Counted from the stretch's first letter, positions 1 through 6,922 are shown. The stretch: DNA of 15,388 nt from an uncultured Rhodocyclaceae bacterium (GCA_903930805.1 CAIYZZ010000181.1:1-15388), one strand, 5' to 3'. The notes: generated by a model not told the origin, from the letters alone. Translations and numbers: made by a program.

Positions 1-41
1 CGTTTCCTGCTGGGTGGCTGTCATGACACGTGAGCATGGCA

Positions 42-70
42 TTGCCACCAATGACATAAACACTTACAAA
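42..70 (+). promoter_or_regulatory. Candidate sigma-70 promoter for the small exported protein
   Basis: TTGCCA at 42-47 matches the -35 consensus at five of six bases. A 17-bp spacer separates it from TACAAA at 65-70, which matches the -10 at four of six. Transcription would start near 77 and give a leader of about 50 nt before the ATG at 127. The call is by eye only. Confidence 0.35.
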
Positions 71-126
71 CCCCCTGTCAGCATCAGCTCCACTCGGGCG
101 TTTTTTAGCCTACTGAGGAGATCATC

Positions 127-477
127 ATGAAAAAACTGACTACCGGACTTATCGCCAGCCTGCTGCTGACAACATCCCTGCCCGCATTGGCGGAGCGTTT
201 TGGTGATCGTCACAACAACAATGACCGGTATCGGTACGAGCGTCAAGTCGCCCCTCGCCATAATCACGGTAACAACGCCGCCTGGGGCGTGCTAGGTGCC
301 GGTCTGGCACTTGGTGCCTTCGCGCTCGCCATCGAGTCACCCAGGCCGCCGGTCGTGATGATGGCACCGCCAGTGCATCCGCAGGAACGGCTGTGGTACT
401 ACTGCGAATCCTATCGCGCCTACTACCCCCATGTGAATTATTGCCCCGAGGGTTGGCGCGCTGTACCCGCATACTGA
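127..477 (+). CDS. Small exported protein with glycine-rich membrane segment and conserved YC/YYP/CPxxW tail
   Basis: This 116-residue protein has a classic signal peptide at residues 1-22: a KK N-terminus, a leucine-rich core and an ALA-E cleavage site. Next comes an Asn/His/Arg-rich stretch (23-51), then a Gly/Ala/Leu-rich hydrophobic segment (about 52-70) that could span a membrane or form a glycine zipper. The C-terminus has aromatic residues and two cysteines, C93 and C106, in the pattern YYC-x5-YYPxVxxCPxxW. Similar short tails occur in uncharacterised proteobacterial envelope proteins, so an envelope location is inferred. The function is unknown. The start is well supported by GAGGAG at 115-120, six bases before the ATG. 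The next gene follows on the same strand after an 82-bp gap that holds a nested hairpin. Confidence 0.82.
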   Translation: MKKLTTGLIASLLLTTSLPALAERFGDRHNNNDRYRYERQVAPRHNHGNNAAWGVLGAGLALGAFALAIESPRPPVVMMAPPVHPQERLWYYCESYRAYYPHVNYCPEGWRAVPAY

Positions 478-500
478 AGACTGCTGCATAATTACTCCGC

Positions 501-543
501 GTCGGCATTCTGGCAATACGCCAGATTCATAACAAACGCCGAC
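501..543 (+). promoter_or_regulatory. Nested inverted repeats abutting a ribosome binding site
   Basis: The outer arms are GTCGGC (501-506) and GCCGAC (538-543). Inside them is a second hairpin, TCTGGC (509-514) and GCCAGA (520-525), with a five-base loop. The outer arm ends one base before the strong Shine-Dalgarno GGAGGAGG at 545-552 of the downstream gene. No U-run follows, so a simple intrinsic terminator is unlikely. The structure could act on translation of the membrane protein or protect the 3' end of the upstream mRNA. Confidence 0.4.
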
Positions 544-559
544 CGGAGGAGGCTGATAG

Positions 560-985
560 GTGTTGCGAGTCATCATCGCGCTGGTCGGCGTGGCGTGCGG
601 TTTTGCCGCACTGGTGGTTTTTCTGGAGCTGGAGCGGACACGCGGTGGTACGTTCTGGGCCGCCGCTGCGGTGTTTATCAGTGTGCTCGCGGTCGGCCTC
701 CCCGTGCTCTACCAATGCTGCAAACGGCACTGTTGGGAAGCTTGGCGCTTCATTCTGCTCGGCACGCTGGGCGGTAGCTTGTGCTCACTGCTATTTGGCG
801 GCAGATCGTTTTCCTTCGGCTTCCTGTTCCTGATCTTCGTACTGACGGGCGCCACGCTTGGCCTGTTGTTCTGGCTCGCTGCCCTCTGGCACAACGACAA
901 TCTGACCTGCCCGAAATCGTTCTGCCTACCTTGCGGCACGGTTTACAAGGTGGCACGTAACGCGCTGCGACGCCGCAATCTCTAG
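560..985 (+). CDS. Four-helix membrane protein with two cysteine clusters
   Basis: This 141-residue protein is not a family I recognise. It has four hydrophobic segments at about 3-22, 32-50, 62-79 and 85-109. Cysteines are grouped in the loop between helices 2 and 3 (C53, C54, C58) and in the C-terminal tail (C117, C122, C125, spaced C-x4-C-x2-C). With the N-terminus inside, both clusters fall on the cytoplasmic side, which fits the basic residues KRH near 55-57 and RRR near the end. A metal or redox site is an inference. The GTG start at 560 is chosen because GGAGGAGG lies at 545-552, seven bases upstream. The gene converges with the NlpC/P60 gene, and both stop codons lie in the shared CTAG at 982-985. 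Confidence 0.75.
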   Translation: MLRVIIALVGVACGFAALVVFLELERTRGGTFWAAAAVFISVLAVGLPVLYQCCKRHCWEAWRFILLGTLGGSLCSLLFGGRSFSFGFLFLIFVLTGATLGLLFWLAALWHNDNLTCPKSFCLPCGTVYKVARNALRRRNL

Positions 986-1464
986 TCGAAATAAGTGCGT
1001 GCTTCCTCGAAACGCTTTGCGAACCAGCCCTGTGTCAGGTACTCCGTGCGCACCTTGCCGTTGCTGTTGGGGGCATGGACGAAGCGGCCCTCACCGATAT
1101 AGATGCCCACATGCGAATACGGCCGATTGCGCGTGTTGAAGAACACCAGGTCGCCGGGACGCAGGTTGCCGGCGTCTACCCGCTGACCCAGCCTGGCCAG
1201 GTCGACCGCTGATCCGCTCAGACGGACACCCGCTGCCTTGTCATATACATGGCTCACCATGCCACTGCAGTCAAGCCCGGCTTCCGGATTCTTGCCACCG
1301 AAGCGGTAGCCGGTGTCGATCAACCCGAGCGCAAACATCACGACTTCATGCGCACGCGGATCGGCAGGCACACGGGTGTCGGCGGGTATTGGCGCAGGAG
1401 ACATGCCACCGAAGTGGCCGCAGCCGGTCAGTGCAATGGCCAAGAAGAGGGTGACGAGACGCAT
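982..1464 (-). CDS. NlpC/P60 (C40) family lipoprotein peptidase
   Basis: This is a 160-residue outer-membrane or periplasmic lipoprotein that probably cleaves peptidoglycan stem peptides. The signal peptide ends in the lipobox LTGC, with lipidated Cys15. The NlpC/P60 domain runs from about residue 37 to the end. It shows the papain-like triad: nucleophile Cys66 in DCSGMV, His118 in SHVGIYIG, and a third polar residue, His130 in FVHAP. The PGDLVFF motif sits at about 103-109. The length matches small Spr/NlpC-type members. AGGA at 1472-1475, seven bases from the ATG on this strand, supports the start. The gene is divergent from gabD across 57 bp and convergent with the membrane protein. The peptide bond cut cannot be told from sequence. 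Confidence 0.92.
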   Translation of the reverse strand: MRLVTLFLAIALTGCGHFGGMSPAPIPADTRVPADPRAHEVVMFALGLIDTGYRFGGKNPEAGLDCSGMVSHVYDKAAGVRLSGSAVDLARLGQRVDAGNLRPGDLVFFNTRNRPYSHVGIYIGEGRFVHAPNSNGKVRTEYLTQGWFAKRFEEARTYFD

Positions 1465-1521
1465 GGGCTAATCCTATTCCGGTAGACTCGAACGCACCCC
1501 AGAAAAAAAGGAGAAAACGCC

Positions 1522-2979
1522 ATGCAATTGCGCGACCCACAACTGTTCCGCGAACAGGCTTTCATCGCTGGCACGTGGATAACTGCCGATAGTGGCGCCA
1601 CCGTGGCCATCACCAATCCGGCTACCGGTGCGACGCTGGCACAGGTTCCCGACATGGGTGTCGCCGAAACGCGGCGTGCCATCGATGCCGCCAATGCCGT
1701 TTGGCCGGCCTGGCGTGCGCAAACGGCTAAACAGCGCGGCGCGATCCTGCGCAAGTGGTACGAGTTGATCGTCGCCAACGCCGACGACCTCGCGCTGCTG
1801 ATGACTTCGGAGCAGGGCAAGCCGCTGGCCGAGGCGCGTGGCGAGGCGCTGTATGCCGCCAGTTTCGTCGAGTGGTTCGCCGAGGAAGCCAAACGCACCT
1901 ACGGCGACCTGATTCCCGGCACGGTGGCGAACCAGCGGCTTATCGTCATGAAGCAACCGATCGGCGTTTGCGCCGCCATTACGCCGTGGAATTTTCCGGC
2001 GGCAATGATCACGCGCAAGGTCGCGCCGGCGCTGGCTGCCGGCTGCACGGTGGTGGTGAAGCCGGCCGAGCAGACACCGCTCACCGCGCTGGCACTGGCG
2101 GTGCTGGCCGAGCATGCCGGCTTTCCGTCCGGCGTGTTCAATCTCGTCACCGGTTCGGCGGCCTCTGCAGCCCTGATCGGCGGCGAACTCACCGCCAACC
2201 CGATCGTACGCAAGCTGTCGTTCACCGGCTCAACCGAAGTCGGCCGTCTGCTGATGGCCCAATGCGCACCGACGCTGAAGAAAATTTCCCTCGAGCTTGG
2301 CGGTAACGCGCCTTTCATCGTCTTCGACGATGCCGATGTGGATGCCGCCGTCGTGGGCGCGATGGCCAGCAAGTATCGCAACGCCGGCCAGACCTGTGTT
2401 TGCGCCAATCGGCTGCTGGTGCAGGCGGGCATCTATGAGGAGTTCGCGCAGAAACTCACTGCGCAAGTGGCGGCACTCAAGGTCGGTGTCGGTACCGAAG
2501 AAGGTGTGACGCAAGGCCCGCTGATCGATGCAGCGGCGCTGGCAAAGGTCGAGGCACACGTCGCAGACGCAGTGGCCAAAGGCGCCCGCGTGCTGACCGG
2601 CGGCAAACGCCACACAAAAGGCGGCACTTTCTTCGCACCCACCGTGCTGGCCGATGTCACGCCGGCCATGCGCTGCGCACGCGAAGAAACTTTCGGGCCG
2701 GTGGCGCCGCTATTCAAATTTACGGACGAGGCCGAAGCGATCCAATTGGCCAACGCCACCGAATACGGGCTGGCCGCGTATTTTTACGCACGCGACCTGT
2801 CACGCGTCTGGCGTGTTGCCGAGGCGCTCGAATACGGCATGGTCGGGGTGAATGTCGGCCTGATCGCCAATGAGGTGGCACCCTTCGGCGGTGTCAAGCA
2901 ATCGGGCATCGGCCGCGAGGGTTCGCGTTACGGTATCGAGGAATACCTCGAAATAAAGTATGTGTGTCTAGGTCTCTGA
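1522..2979 (+). CDS. gabD: NAD(P)-dependent succinate-semialdehyde dehydrogenase
   Basis: This 485-residue cytosolic enzyme oxidises succinate semialdehyde to succinate, the last step of GABA and related amine breakdown. It covers the full aldehyde dehydrogenase fold with a typical GabD length. Visible motifs are TPWNFP in the cofactor domain, FTGSTEVG, the general base Glu258 in LELGGN, and nucleophile Cys292 in GQTCVCANR. The C-terminus GREGSRYGIEEYLEIKY is characteristic of GabD. A second cysteine, Cys294, makes a C-x-C pair like the redox switch described in human SSADH. AAGGAG at 1508-1513, eight bases before ATG, sets the start. No GABA transaminase lies nearby, so the physiological aldehyde could come from another route. 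The 3' end overlaps the convergent radical SAM gene by 12 bp. Confidence 0.93.
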   Translation: MQLRDPQLFREQAFIAGTWITADSGATVAITNPATGATLAQVPDMGVAETRRAIDAANAVWPAWRAQTAKQRGAILRKWYELIVANADDLALLMTSEQGKPLAEARGEALYAASFVEWFAEEAKRTYGDLIPGTVANQRLIVMKQPIGVCAAITPWNFPAAMITRKVAPALAAGCTVVVKPAEQTPLTALALAVLAEHAGFPSGVFNLVTGSAASAALIGGELTANPIVRKLSFTGSTEVGRLLMAQCAPTLKKISLELGGNAPFIVFDDADVDAAVVGAMASKYRNAGQTCVCANRLLVQAGIYEEFAQKLTAQVAALKVGVGTEEGVTQGPLIDAAALAKVEAHVADAVAKGARVLTGGKRHTKGGTFFAPTVLADVTPAMRCAREETFGPVAPLFKFTDEAEAIQLANATEYGLAAYFYARDLSRVWRVAEALEYGMVGVNVGLIANEVAPFGGVKQSGIGREGSRYGIEEYLEIKYVCLGL

Positions 2980-4563
2980 GCGCGCCGTATTGTTGACGAC
3001 CGGCAGGACCGAAAAAAGTCGGCGCTGGCGGGACGGCGGCGGGAGGATTTCGAGCTGCCTGGCGAGGATTTCGAGCGTCGCCCGGCCAATGTATTCGCCA
3101 GTGGTGTCGTCCATCTTGCTCGAGTAATCCAGCGCTTCGAGGTAAGCGCGGCCGATCATGCGACCGAGTGGCTGCGGGTTGTAGAGCAGCTTCTTGATGA
3201 TGAAGGGATTGAGCGTCAGCGGATCGTAACCCTTGGGCAGGTAGCCGGAGGCGACCAGTTTCTGCTCGATGGGCGTGTTGGGCTGCACGCCGACGAAGAA
3301 GATGAAGGGCAACACATTGTCTCGGCCGAACATCGTATAGAGCTCATCGACACGGGCGATAGTGGCCTTGAGGGTCTCGGGCGATTCGCCCGGGGCATTG
3401 AGCGGCAGGTAGAGCTTGATCTTCTGGTCGGTCATTCCCGCATCCTTGAAGAGGCGGAACGCGTCCATCTGCTGGTCGAGTTCGTAACCTAGAGTCAGGC
3501 TGTCGATCATGTCCTGCGAGCCGGTAAATGACAGATCGATGCTCTCCAGGCCACTGGCAACCATCTTGCGTGCGGTCTCCGGCGTCAGAAAGTTGAGGCG
3601 CAGGTAGCCGGTCCAGCGCACGGCCACCTGGCGCACGAGCATCTCGTCGAGGATGGCTTCAACGTGCGCCATGCTGCGGCGGGTCGAGCAGAACTGGGCA
3701 TCGGTGAACCAGATGTGCTTGACGCCATAGGTCTTGCTGAGCACCTCGACTTCTTTGGCGACCTCGATCGGGTCGCGGTAGCGCTGCTGCGCGCCCTCGA
3801 TTTTATTGTAGAGGCAAAAGTTGCACTGAAAAGGGCAGCCGCGCTTGGTATGCACGCCGATGGCTTCCTTGCCGGGGCCGACGTATTCGTCGAAGGCCGG
3901 GAAAATCGAGTCAACATAGGCAAAATCGACAGCAGTGAGTTGCGCCAGGTCGAAACTCTCTTCCGCCGGGTGGTGATGCACCTGGCCGCTGGCGTCCTTG
4001 TAGTAGTGGTTGCCGGCCGGCGCGGTGAAACCATCGACGATGGAAAGCATGGCGTCCTCGCCTTCACCGACCACCACCACGGTATCGGGCGGGCAGCGCG
4101 CGGCCACATATTTGCCGAAGATCGACACCGCCGTACCGCCAACCACGAGCCGCGCCTGCGGCTGCAGGCGGCGCACCAGCTTCAGATAGCCGAAATTGCG
4201 AATGCGCTGCAGGCCGTAATCGGCAATGATGCCGAGCGCCTGCCATGCAGACTTTAGACGCTTCCACGGGTTGGGCGAGTGATCGAAATTCATCACCACA
4301 TCGAGCGCATCGTTCTCGGGATGTGGCCCGAAGGTTTGCATGTTGCGCCAGGAGAAGGCAACCACATCAGGCTGGAGTTCGGCCAGCCGCTCGGCCAGTA
4401 CCGCATGGCGCTGGCTCGGCAGGATCACCGCTAGATCGAGGATTTCCTGCTGGATCGCGGGTCGCTGCTTATGAATGAAGTCGGCCACATAAACCACGCC
4501 GCCCGGCCAGATTTTCCAGACCGGTAGTCGGACATAGAGTACGGAACGAACCTGCTGCGACAT
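2968..4563 (-). CDS. Radical SAM protein with B12-binding-like N-terminal domain
   Basis: The protein is 531 residues from the ATG at 4563. Residues about 1-180 look like the Rossmann-type B12-binding domain often fused to radical SAM enzymes, with a VVGGTAVSIFG strand-turn near 140-150 and a VVGEGE motif near 164-169. I do not see the usual DxHxxG cobalamin ligand motif. The radical SAM core follows, with C-x3-C-x2-C at C243, C247 and C250 within RGCPFQCNFC, which binds the [4Fe-4S] cluster. A C-terminal extension runs from about 400. Substrate unknown; BchE, HpnJ and other methyltransferase-like members share this layout. GGGGAGG at 4571-4577 is seven bases before ATG, which is better placed than for the adjacent TTG at 4566. 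It is the last gene of the minus-strand block, 84 bp after the LETM1-like gene. Confidence 0.88.
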   Translation of the reverse strand: MSQQVRSVLYVRLPVWKIWPGGVVYVADFIHKQRPAIQQEILDLAVILPSQRHAVLAERLAELQPDVVAFSWRNMQTFGPHPENDALDVVMNFDHSPNPWKRLKSAWQALGIIADYGLQRIRNFGYLKLVRRLQPQARLVVGGTAVSIFGKYVAARCPPDTVVVVGEGEDAMLSIVDGFTAPAGNHYYKDASGQVHHHPAEESFDLAQLTAVDFAYVDSIFPAFDEYVGPGKEAIGVHTKRGCPFQCNFCLYNKIEGAQQRYRDPIEVAKEVEVLSKTYGVKHIWFTDAQFCSTRRSMAHVEAILDEMLVRQVAVRWTGYLRLNFLTPETARKMVASGLESIDLSFTGSQDMIDSLTLGYELDQQMDAFRLFKDAGMTDQKIKLYLPLNAPGESPETLKATIARVDELYTMFGRDNVLPFIFFVGVQPNTPIEQKLVASGYLPKGYDPLTLNPFIIKKLLYNPQPLGRMIGRAYLEALDYSSKMDDTTGEYIGRATLEILARQLEILPPPSRQRRLFSVLPVVNNTARSET

Positions 4564-4647
4564 CAAACAACCTCCCCTGTACGGTGCATGATAGGAAAAT
4601 GAAATAGTCTAATGCTTCCCAGAATCAAACGTCGCGGGTATTTTAGG

Positions 4648-4968
4648 CTATCGGAGTACCGGCAGCCTGTCCCGATCCTGACGACGCCGATCGAGCCACC
4701 AGGCCAATACCGGCAGCGCCAGAAATGAACCCGGCATGACGAGCACCACCAGGTAGGGTGACAGGTGTGCCAAGGCATGCATCTGTTCAATCAATTCGTG
4801 GCGCTCGGCTAATGACCAGTTGCCGCCATTGCGGCGTCTCATCAGGAGCGGCATCAACCCCTTGACTCTGGCCAGTTCGGCAGTGATTTGCAGCCGTTCA
4901 CGATTTTGCGCTTCTAGCATGCGCTGGACAAACACAGGGGATGCGCGTCGCCCGGTAATTGAATGCAA
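4648..4968 (-). CDS. Short LETM1-like membrane protein
   Basis: The start is uncertain. TTG at 4968 gives 106 residues; GTG at 4935 and ATG at 4920 (90 residues) are alternatives. An AGGAGG at 4983-4988 lies 14 bases from the TTG, which is long. An N-terminal helical region (about 17-40 of the longer form) leads to RRRNGGNWSLAERHELIEQ, then to a hydrophobic segment, LSPYLVVLVMPGSFLALPVLAWW (split at 69-80 and 81-91), and a basic RRR tail. By eye this follows the membrane core of LETM1: basic, GG, SL, ER, leucine-rich helix, (L/V)-(S/I)-P-(Y/F)-L, VP/MP, F, LPV. It lacks the downstream LETM1 domain. It follows yqjK on the same strand after 34 bp and probably belongs to that operon. Ion or ribosome roles are inference. 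Confidence 0.62.
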   Translation of the reverse strand: MHSITGRRASPVFVQRMLEAQNRERLQITAELARVKGLMPLLMRRRNGGNWSLAERHELIEQMHALAHLSPYLVVLVMPGSFLALPVLAWWLDRRRQDRDRLPVLR

Positions 4969-5002
4969 CTGGCAACGCGGTGCCTCCTGGATTTTCGTGC
5001 GG

Positions 5003-5317
5003 CTATCCACGATTGGCACGCATGAGCGGGGTATCCAGCCAGCGCTCACTATCACGCCACAACTTCCAGACAATGAAGGCTCGTCGGCCCCAGCGCCAGA
5101 AAAAACGTCGCGCACGCGGTTGCGCGGCCGCCAATACGGCCACACTCCCGGCAACAACTTCAGGGTGCTGCCTAAGCCAGCGCGCACCCGTTTGCACCTG
5201 ATCTGCAACGTCGAACAGGGGCTGCAGTCCTGTGGTGTGACGGGCGATTGCCTCGCGTTGGGCGGATGAAGCAAACTGTAGGCGCTGCTTTTCCAGCGCC
5301 AGTTCGATGGCATTCAT
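5003..5317 (-). CDS. yqjK: YqjK-like family protein
   Basis: This 104-residue protein of the YqjK-like family (function unknown) normally follows yqjD and yqjE, as here. The N-terminal half is helical and polar. The WLRQHPEVVAGSVAVLAAAQ block at about 47-66 forms a short hydrophobic helix. It is followed by an Arg/Trp-rich amphipathic stretch, RARRFFWRWGRRAF (68-81), suited to lying on the inner membrane surface. The start codon overlaps the yqjE stop in ATGA at 5314-5317, which implies translational coupling and fixes the start. The symbol is applied by family and position. Confidence 0.8.
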   Translation of the reverse strand: MNAIELALEKQRLQFASSAQREAIARHTTGLQPLFDVADQVQTGARWLRQHPEVVAGSVAVLAAAQPRARRFFWRWGRRAFIVWKLWRDSERWLDTPLMRANRG

Positions 5318-5721
5318 CGCGGCAACTCATCCTGCATCTGCTGCCGGGTGGTACTCAAATCAGCCGTATCGCGACGCAATTCGGCCAGGCTGGCAGCAAA
5401 CAACTGCGAGCCCTGCCGTGCCAGCCGCAATGTTGCAGTGATAGCCACACCGGCCGCGACGAGAAACAACACCGCGAAAACACCCAAGGCGAGCAGGCGA
5501 TGACTGTCCCAGAGCAGCACGGTGACAAAAATGGCGAGAAACGTAAAACCAACCACCGCCAGCAGCACCGCAGAAATACCCCACAGCAGCATGCCAGCGA
5601 TACGCCCGACCTCTTCTTGTGCCTCGACTTTCAGCAGTTCCAGCCGCGTATGAACCAACCCGACCGACGTCGTCGCGAAACCGCGCAGCGAAGCCAGCAG
5701 GCCGGCGGGCGAGCTACTCAT
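5314..5721 (-). CDS. yqjE: YqjE-type phage holin superfamily III membrane protein
   Basis: This is a 135-residue inner-membrane protein of the YqjE family. The N-terminal amphipathic region carries the family-typical TRLELLKVEAQEE motif at 25-37. Two long hydrophobic helices follow at about 43-70 and 76-98, then a polar helical tail that ends next to yqjK. Despite the holin superfamily name, host members are not known to lyse cells; in E. coli yqjE sits between yqjD and yqjK. No clear Shine-Dalgarno precedes the ATG at 5721: the bases before it are pyrimidine-rich. Translation may depend on coupling or on a non-canonical site. The gene lies 37 bp after the DUF883 gene and overlaps yqjK by four bases. 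Confidence 0.85.
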   Translation of the reverse strand: MSSSPAGLLASLRGFATTSVGLVHTRLELLKVEAQEEVGRIAGMLLWGISAVLLAVVGFTFLAIFVTVLLWDSHRLLALGVFAVLFLVAAGVAITATLRLARQGSQLFAASLAELRRDTADLSTTRQQMQDELPR

Positions 5722-5758
5722 GGCCGGGAAGAAGCAGGAAGGGTGTTGACGCAGCGAT

Positions 5759-6070
5759 TCAGCGACGGCCGATCAGCAGGCCGACAATGAAACCGAGGCC
5801 TGCGGCAACGCCGACGGAGCGCCATGGATTGTCCTGCACATAGTCGTCGGCGACACGACCAACCTGTTTCGCCCGATCAACCACGGCGGCTTCGGCATCG
5901 GCGAGCTTGATTTTCGCATCGGCCAGACGGCCCTGGATCTTGGTGCGCATATCGGCAGCCTTGTCCCCGGCCTGGCTGGCGGTGCTCCGCAGCAGCTCTT
6001 CAGCATCGGCAACCACCACTTTGAAATCGGCGATCAGTTTTTGTTTGCTGACATCATTCACTTCGGTCAT
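5759..6070 (-). CDS. DUF883 family (YqjD/ElaB-like) membrane-anchored protein
   Basis: This 103-residue protein has a long charged, Ala/Lys/Asp-rich helix (about 8-75) and a single C-terminal membrane anchor. The anchor carries the family signature DNPWRSVGVAAGLGFIVGLL at 80-99 and ends in GRR. E. coli YqjD, ElaB and YgaM share this plan. YqjD is an inner-membrane protein that associates with ribosomes in stationary phase, so a similar role is plausible here. An upstream in-frame ATG at 6088 exists, but AAGGAG at 6077-6082, six bases before the ATG at 6070, decides the start. The gene heads the yqjE-yqjK-LETM1-like group and lies 59 bp after xth. I see no convincing promoter in that gap. Confidence 0.88.
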   Translation of the reverse strand: MTEVNDVSKQKLIADFKVVVADAEELLRSTASQAGDKAADMRTKIQGRLADAKIKLADAEAAVVDRAKQVGRVADDYVQDNPWRSVGVAAGLGFIVGLLIGRR

Positions 6071-6129
6071 TTTCTTCTCCTTGAACAAGCTTTAATTGCG
6101 GTGGCTGATTGTCGCACAAGTCATCATGG

Positions 6130-6915
6130 CTATGCATAGTCAATCGTCAGCGGTGCGTGATCGGAAAACCGTTCCGCCTTGAAGACTTCTGCGTTCTTCG
6201 CGGCACCGGCGATTTCTGGAGTCGCTAACTGGTAGTCGAGGCGCCACCCGACATTTTTGGCCCAGGCCTGGCCACGATTCGACCACCAGGTGTAGGCATC
6301 GCCTTCTGCATCAGGATGGAGAGAGCGAAAGGGATCGATCCAGCCCAATTCAGCCTTCACCCGACCGATCCAGGCGCGCTCCTCAGGAAGGAAACCGGAA
6401 TTCTTCTGGTTCGATTTCCAGTTCTTCAGGTCTTTTTCTGTCGGCGCGATATTCCAGTCGGCGCAGATGACGATTTCTCGGCCAGCTGCGGCCGCTTCAG
6501 CACGCAGGGCAGCCAGATGGGGATAGAAAACCTCCATGAAGCGAAATTTGGCAGCCTGTCGCTCAGGCGAAGAAGCGCCCGAGGGCACATAAAGCGAAAT
6601 AACCGACAGCCCTGGCCAATCAGCACGCAGGTAACGACCTTCGGCATCAAATTCGGCGACGCCGATACCTTCCGTCACATGCTCCGGAAGATTTTTCGCG
6701 TACAGACCGACGCCGCTATAACCCTTTTTTTCGGCATGATGAAAGTAGCCGGTCAGGCCGACAGGGTTGCGCATTGCGTCTGTCAGGTCAGTTGCCTGTG
6801 CCTTGAGCTCCTGCACGCAAATGATGTCGGCCTGCTGTTCCGCCAGCCAGTCGATCCAGCCCTTTTTGACTGCCGAGCGGATGCCATTCAAGTTCAGCGT
6901 GATGATTCTGAGCAT
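6130..6915 (-). CDS. xth: Exodeoxyribonuclease III (AP endonuclease)
   Basis: This 261-residue cytosolic enzyme of the exonuclease III/APE1 family incises DNA 5' to abasic sites and trims 3' ends in base excision repair. The order of catalytic motifs is intact: LNLNGIRSA (7-15, Asn10), metal ligand Glu36 in QELK, YVPSG (109-113), the Asp153/Asn155 pair in [18 protein letters not shown], and the terminal Asp252-His253 in FSDHAPL. The length is normal. The start at 6915 is 17 bp from the divergent pyrE start, and no strong Shine-Dalgarno is visible. It may be transcribed with the DUF883 group downstream, as the gap is only 59 bp. Confidence 0.95.
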   Translation of the reverse strand: MLRIITLNLNGIRSAVKKGWIDWLAEQQADIICVQELKAQATDLTDAMRNPVGLTGYFHHAEKKGYSGVGLYAKNLPEHVTEGIGVAEFDAEGRYLRADWPGLSVISLYVPSGASSPERQAAKFRFMEVFYPHLAALRAEAAAAGREIVICADWNIAPTEKDLKNWKSNQKNSGFLPEERAWIGRVKAELGWIDPFRSLHPDAEGDAYTWWSNRGQAWAKNVGWRLDYQLATPEIAGAAKNAEVFKAERFSDHAPLTIDYA

Positions 6916-6916
6916 G

Positions 6917-6922
6917 TAGAAT
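6917..6922 (+). promoter_or_regulatory. Candidate -10 element for pyrE
   Basis: TAGAAT matches the sigma-70 -10 at five of six bases. TTCAGC at 6893-6898 with an 18-bp spacer is a poor -35. Initiation near 6929-6930 would leave only three or four bases before the pyrE ATG at 6933. There is no Shine-Dalgarno in 6916-6932, so a nearly leaderless mRNA is possible. The element directly adjoins the divergent xth start codon. Confidence 0.3.

Noticed and set aside
1..57. Minus-strand open frame of 19 codons running off the left edge, possibly the start of a divergent gene
   Set aside because: Several candidate ATGs but no Shine-Dalgarno and too little sequence to recognise any protein.
3664..4257. 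Plus-strand open frame of 197 codons
   Set aside because: Antisense to the radical SAM gene, with no recognisable motif or good ribosome binding site.
4571..4647. Promoter for the radical SAM gene (TATCAT on the minus strand)
   Set aside because: The -10-like hexamer has no -35 partner at acceptable spacing, and the gene may simply be read from upstream.
4993..5313. Upstream extension of the LETM1-like frame to an ATG at 5313 (221 codons in total)
   Set aside because: That part overlaps yqjK in another frame and has a Cys/Arg/Pro-rich shadow composition; only the downstream part looks like protein.
5314..5721. yqjE as a phage holin or prophage remnant
   Set aside because: Despite the superfamily name, the yqjD-yqjE-yqjK context and family motif mark it as a host gene; no phage genes are nearby.
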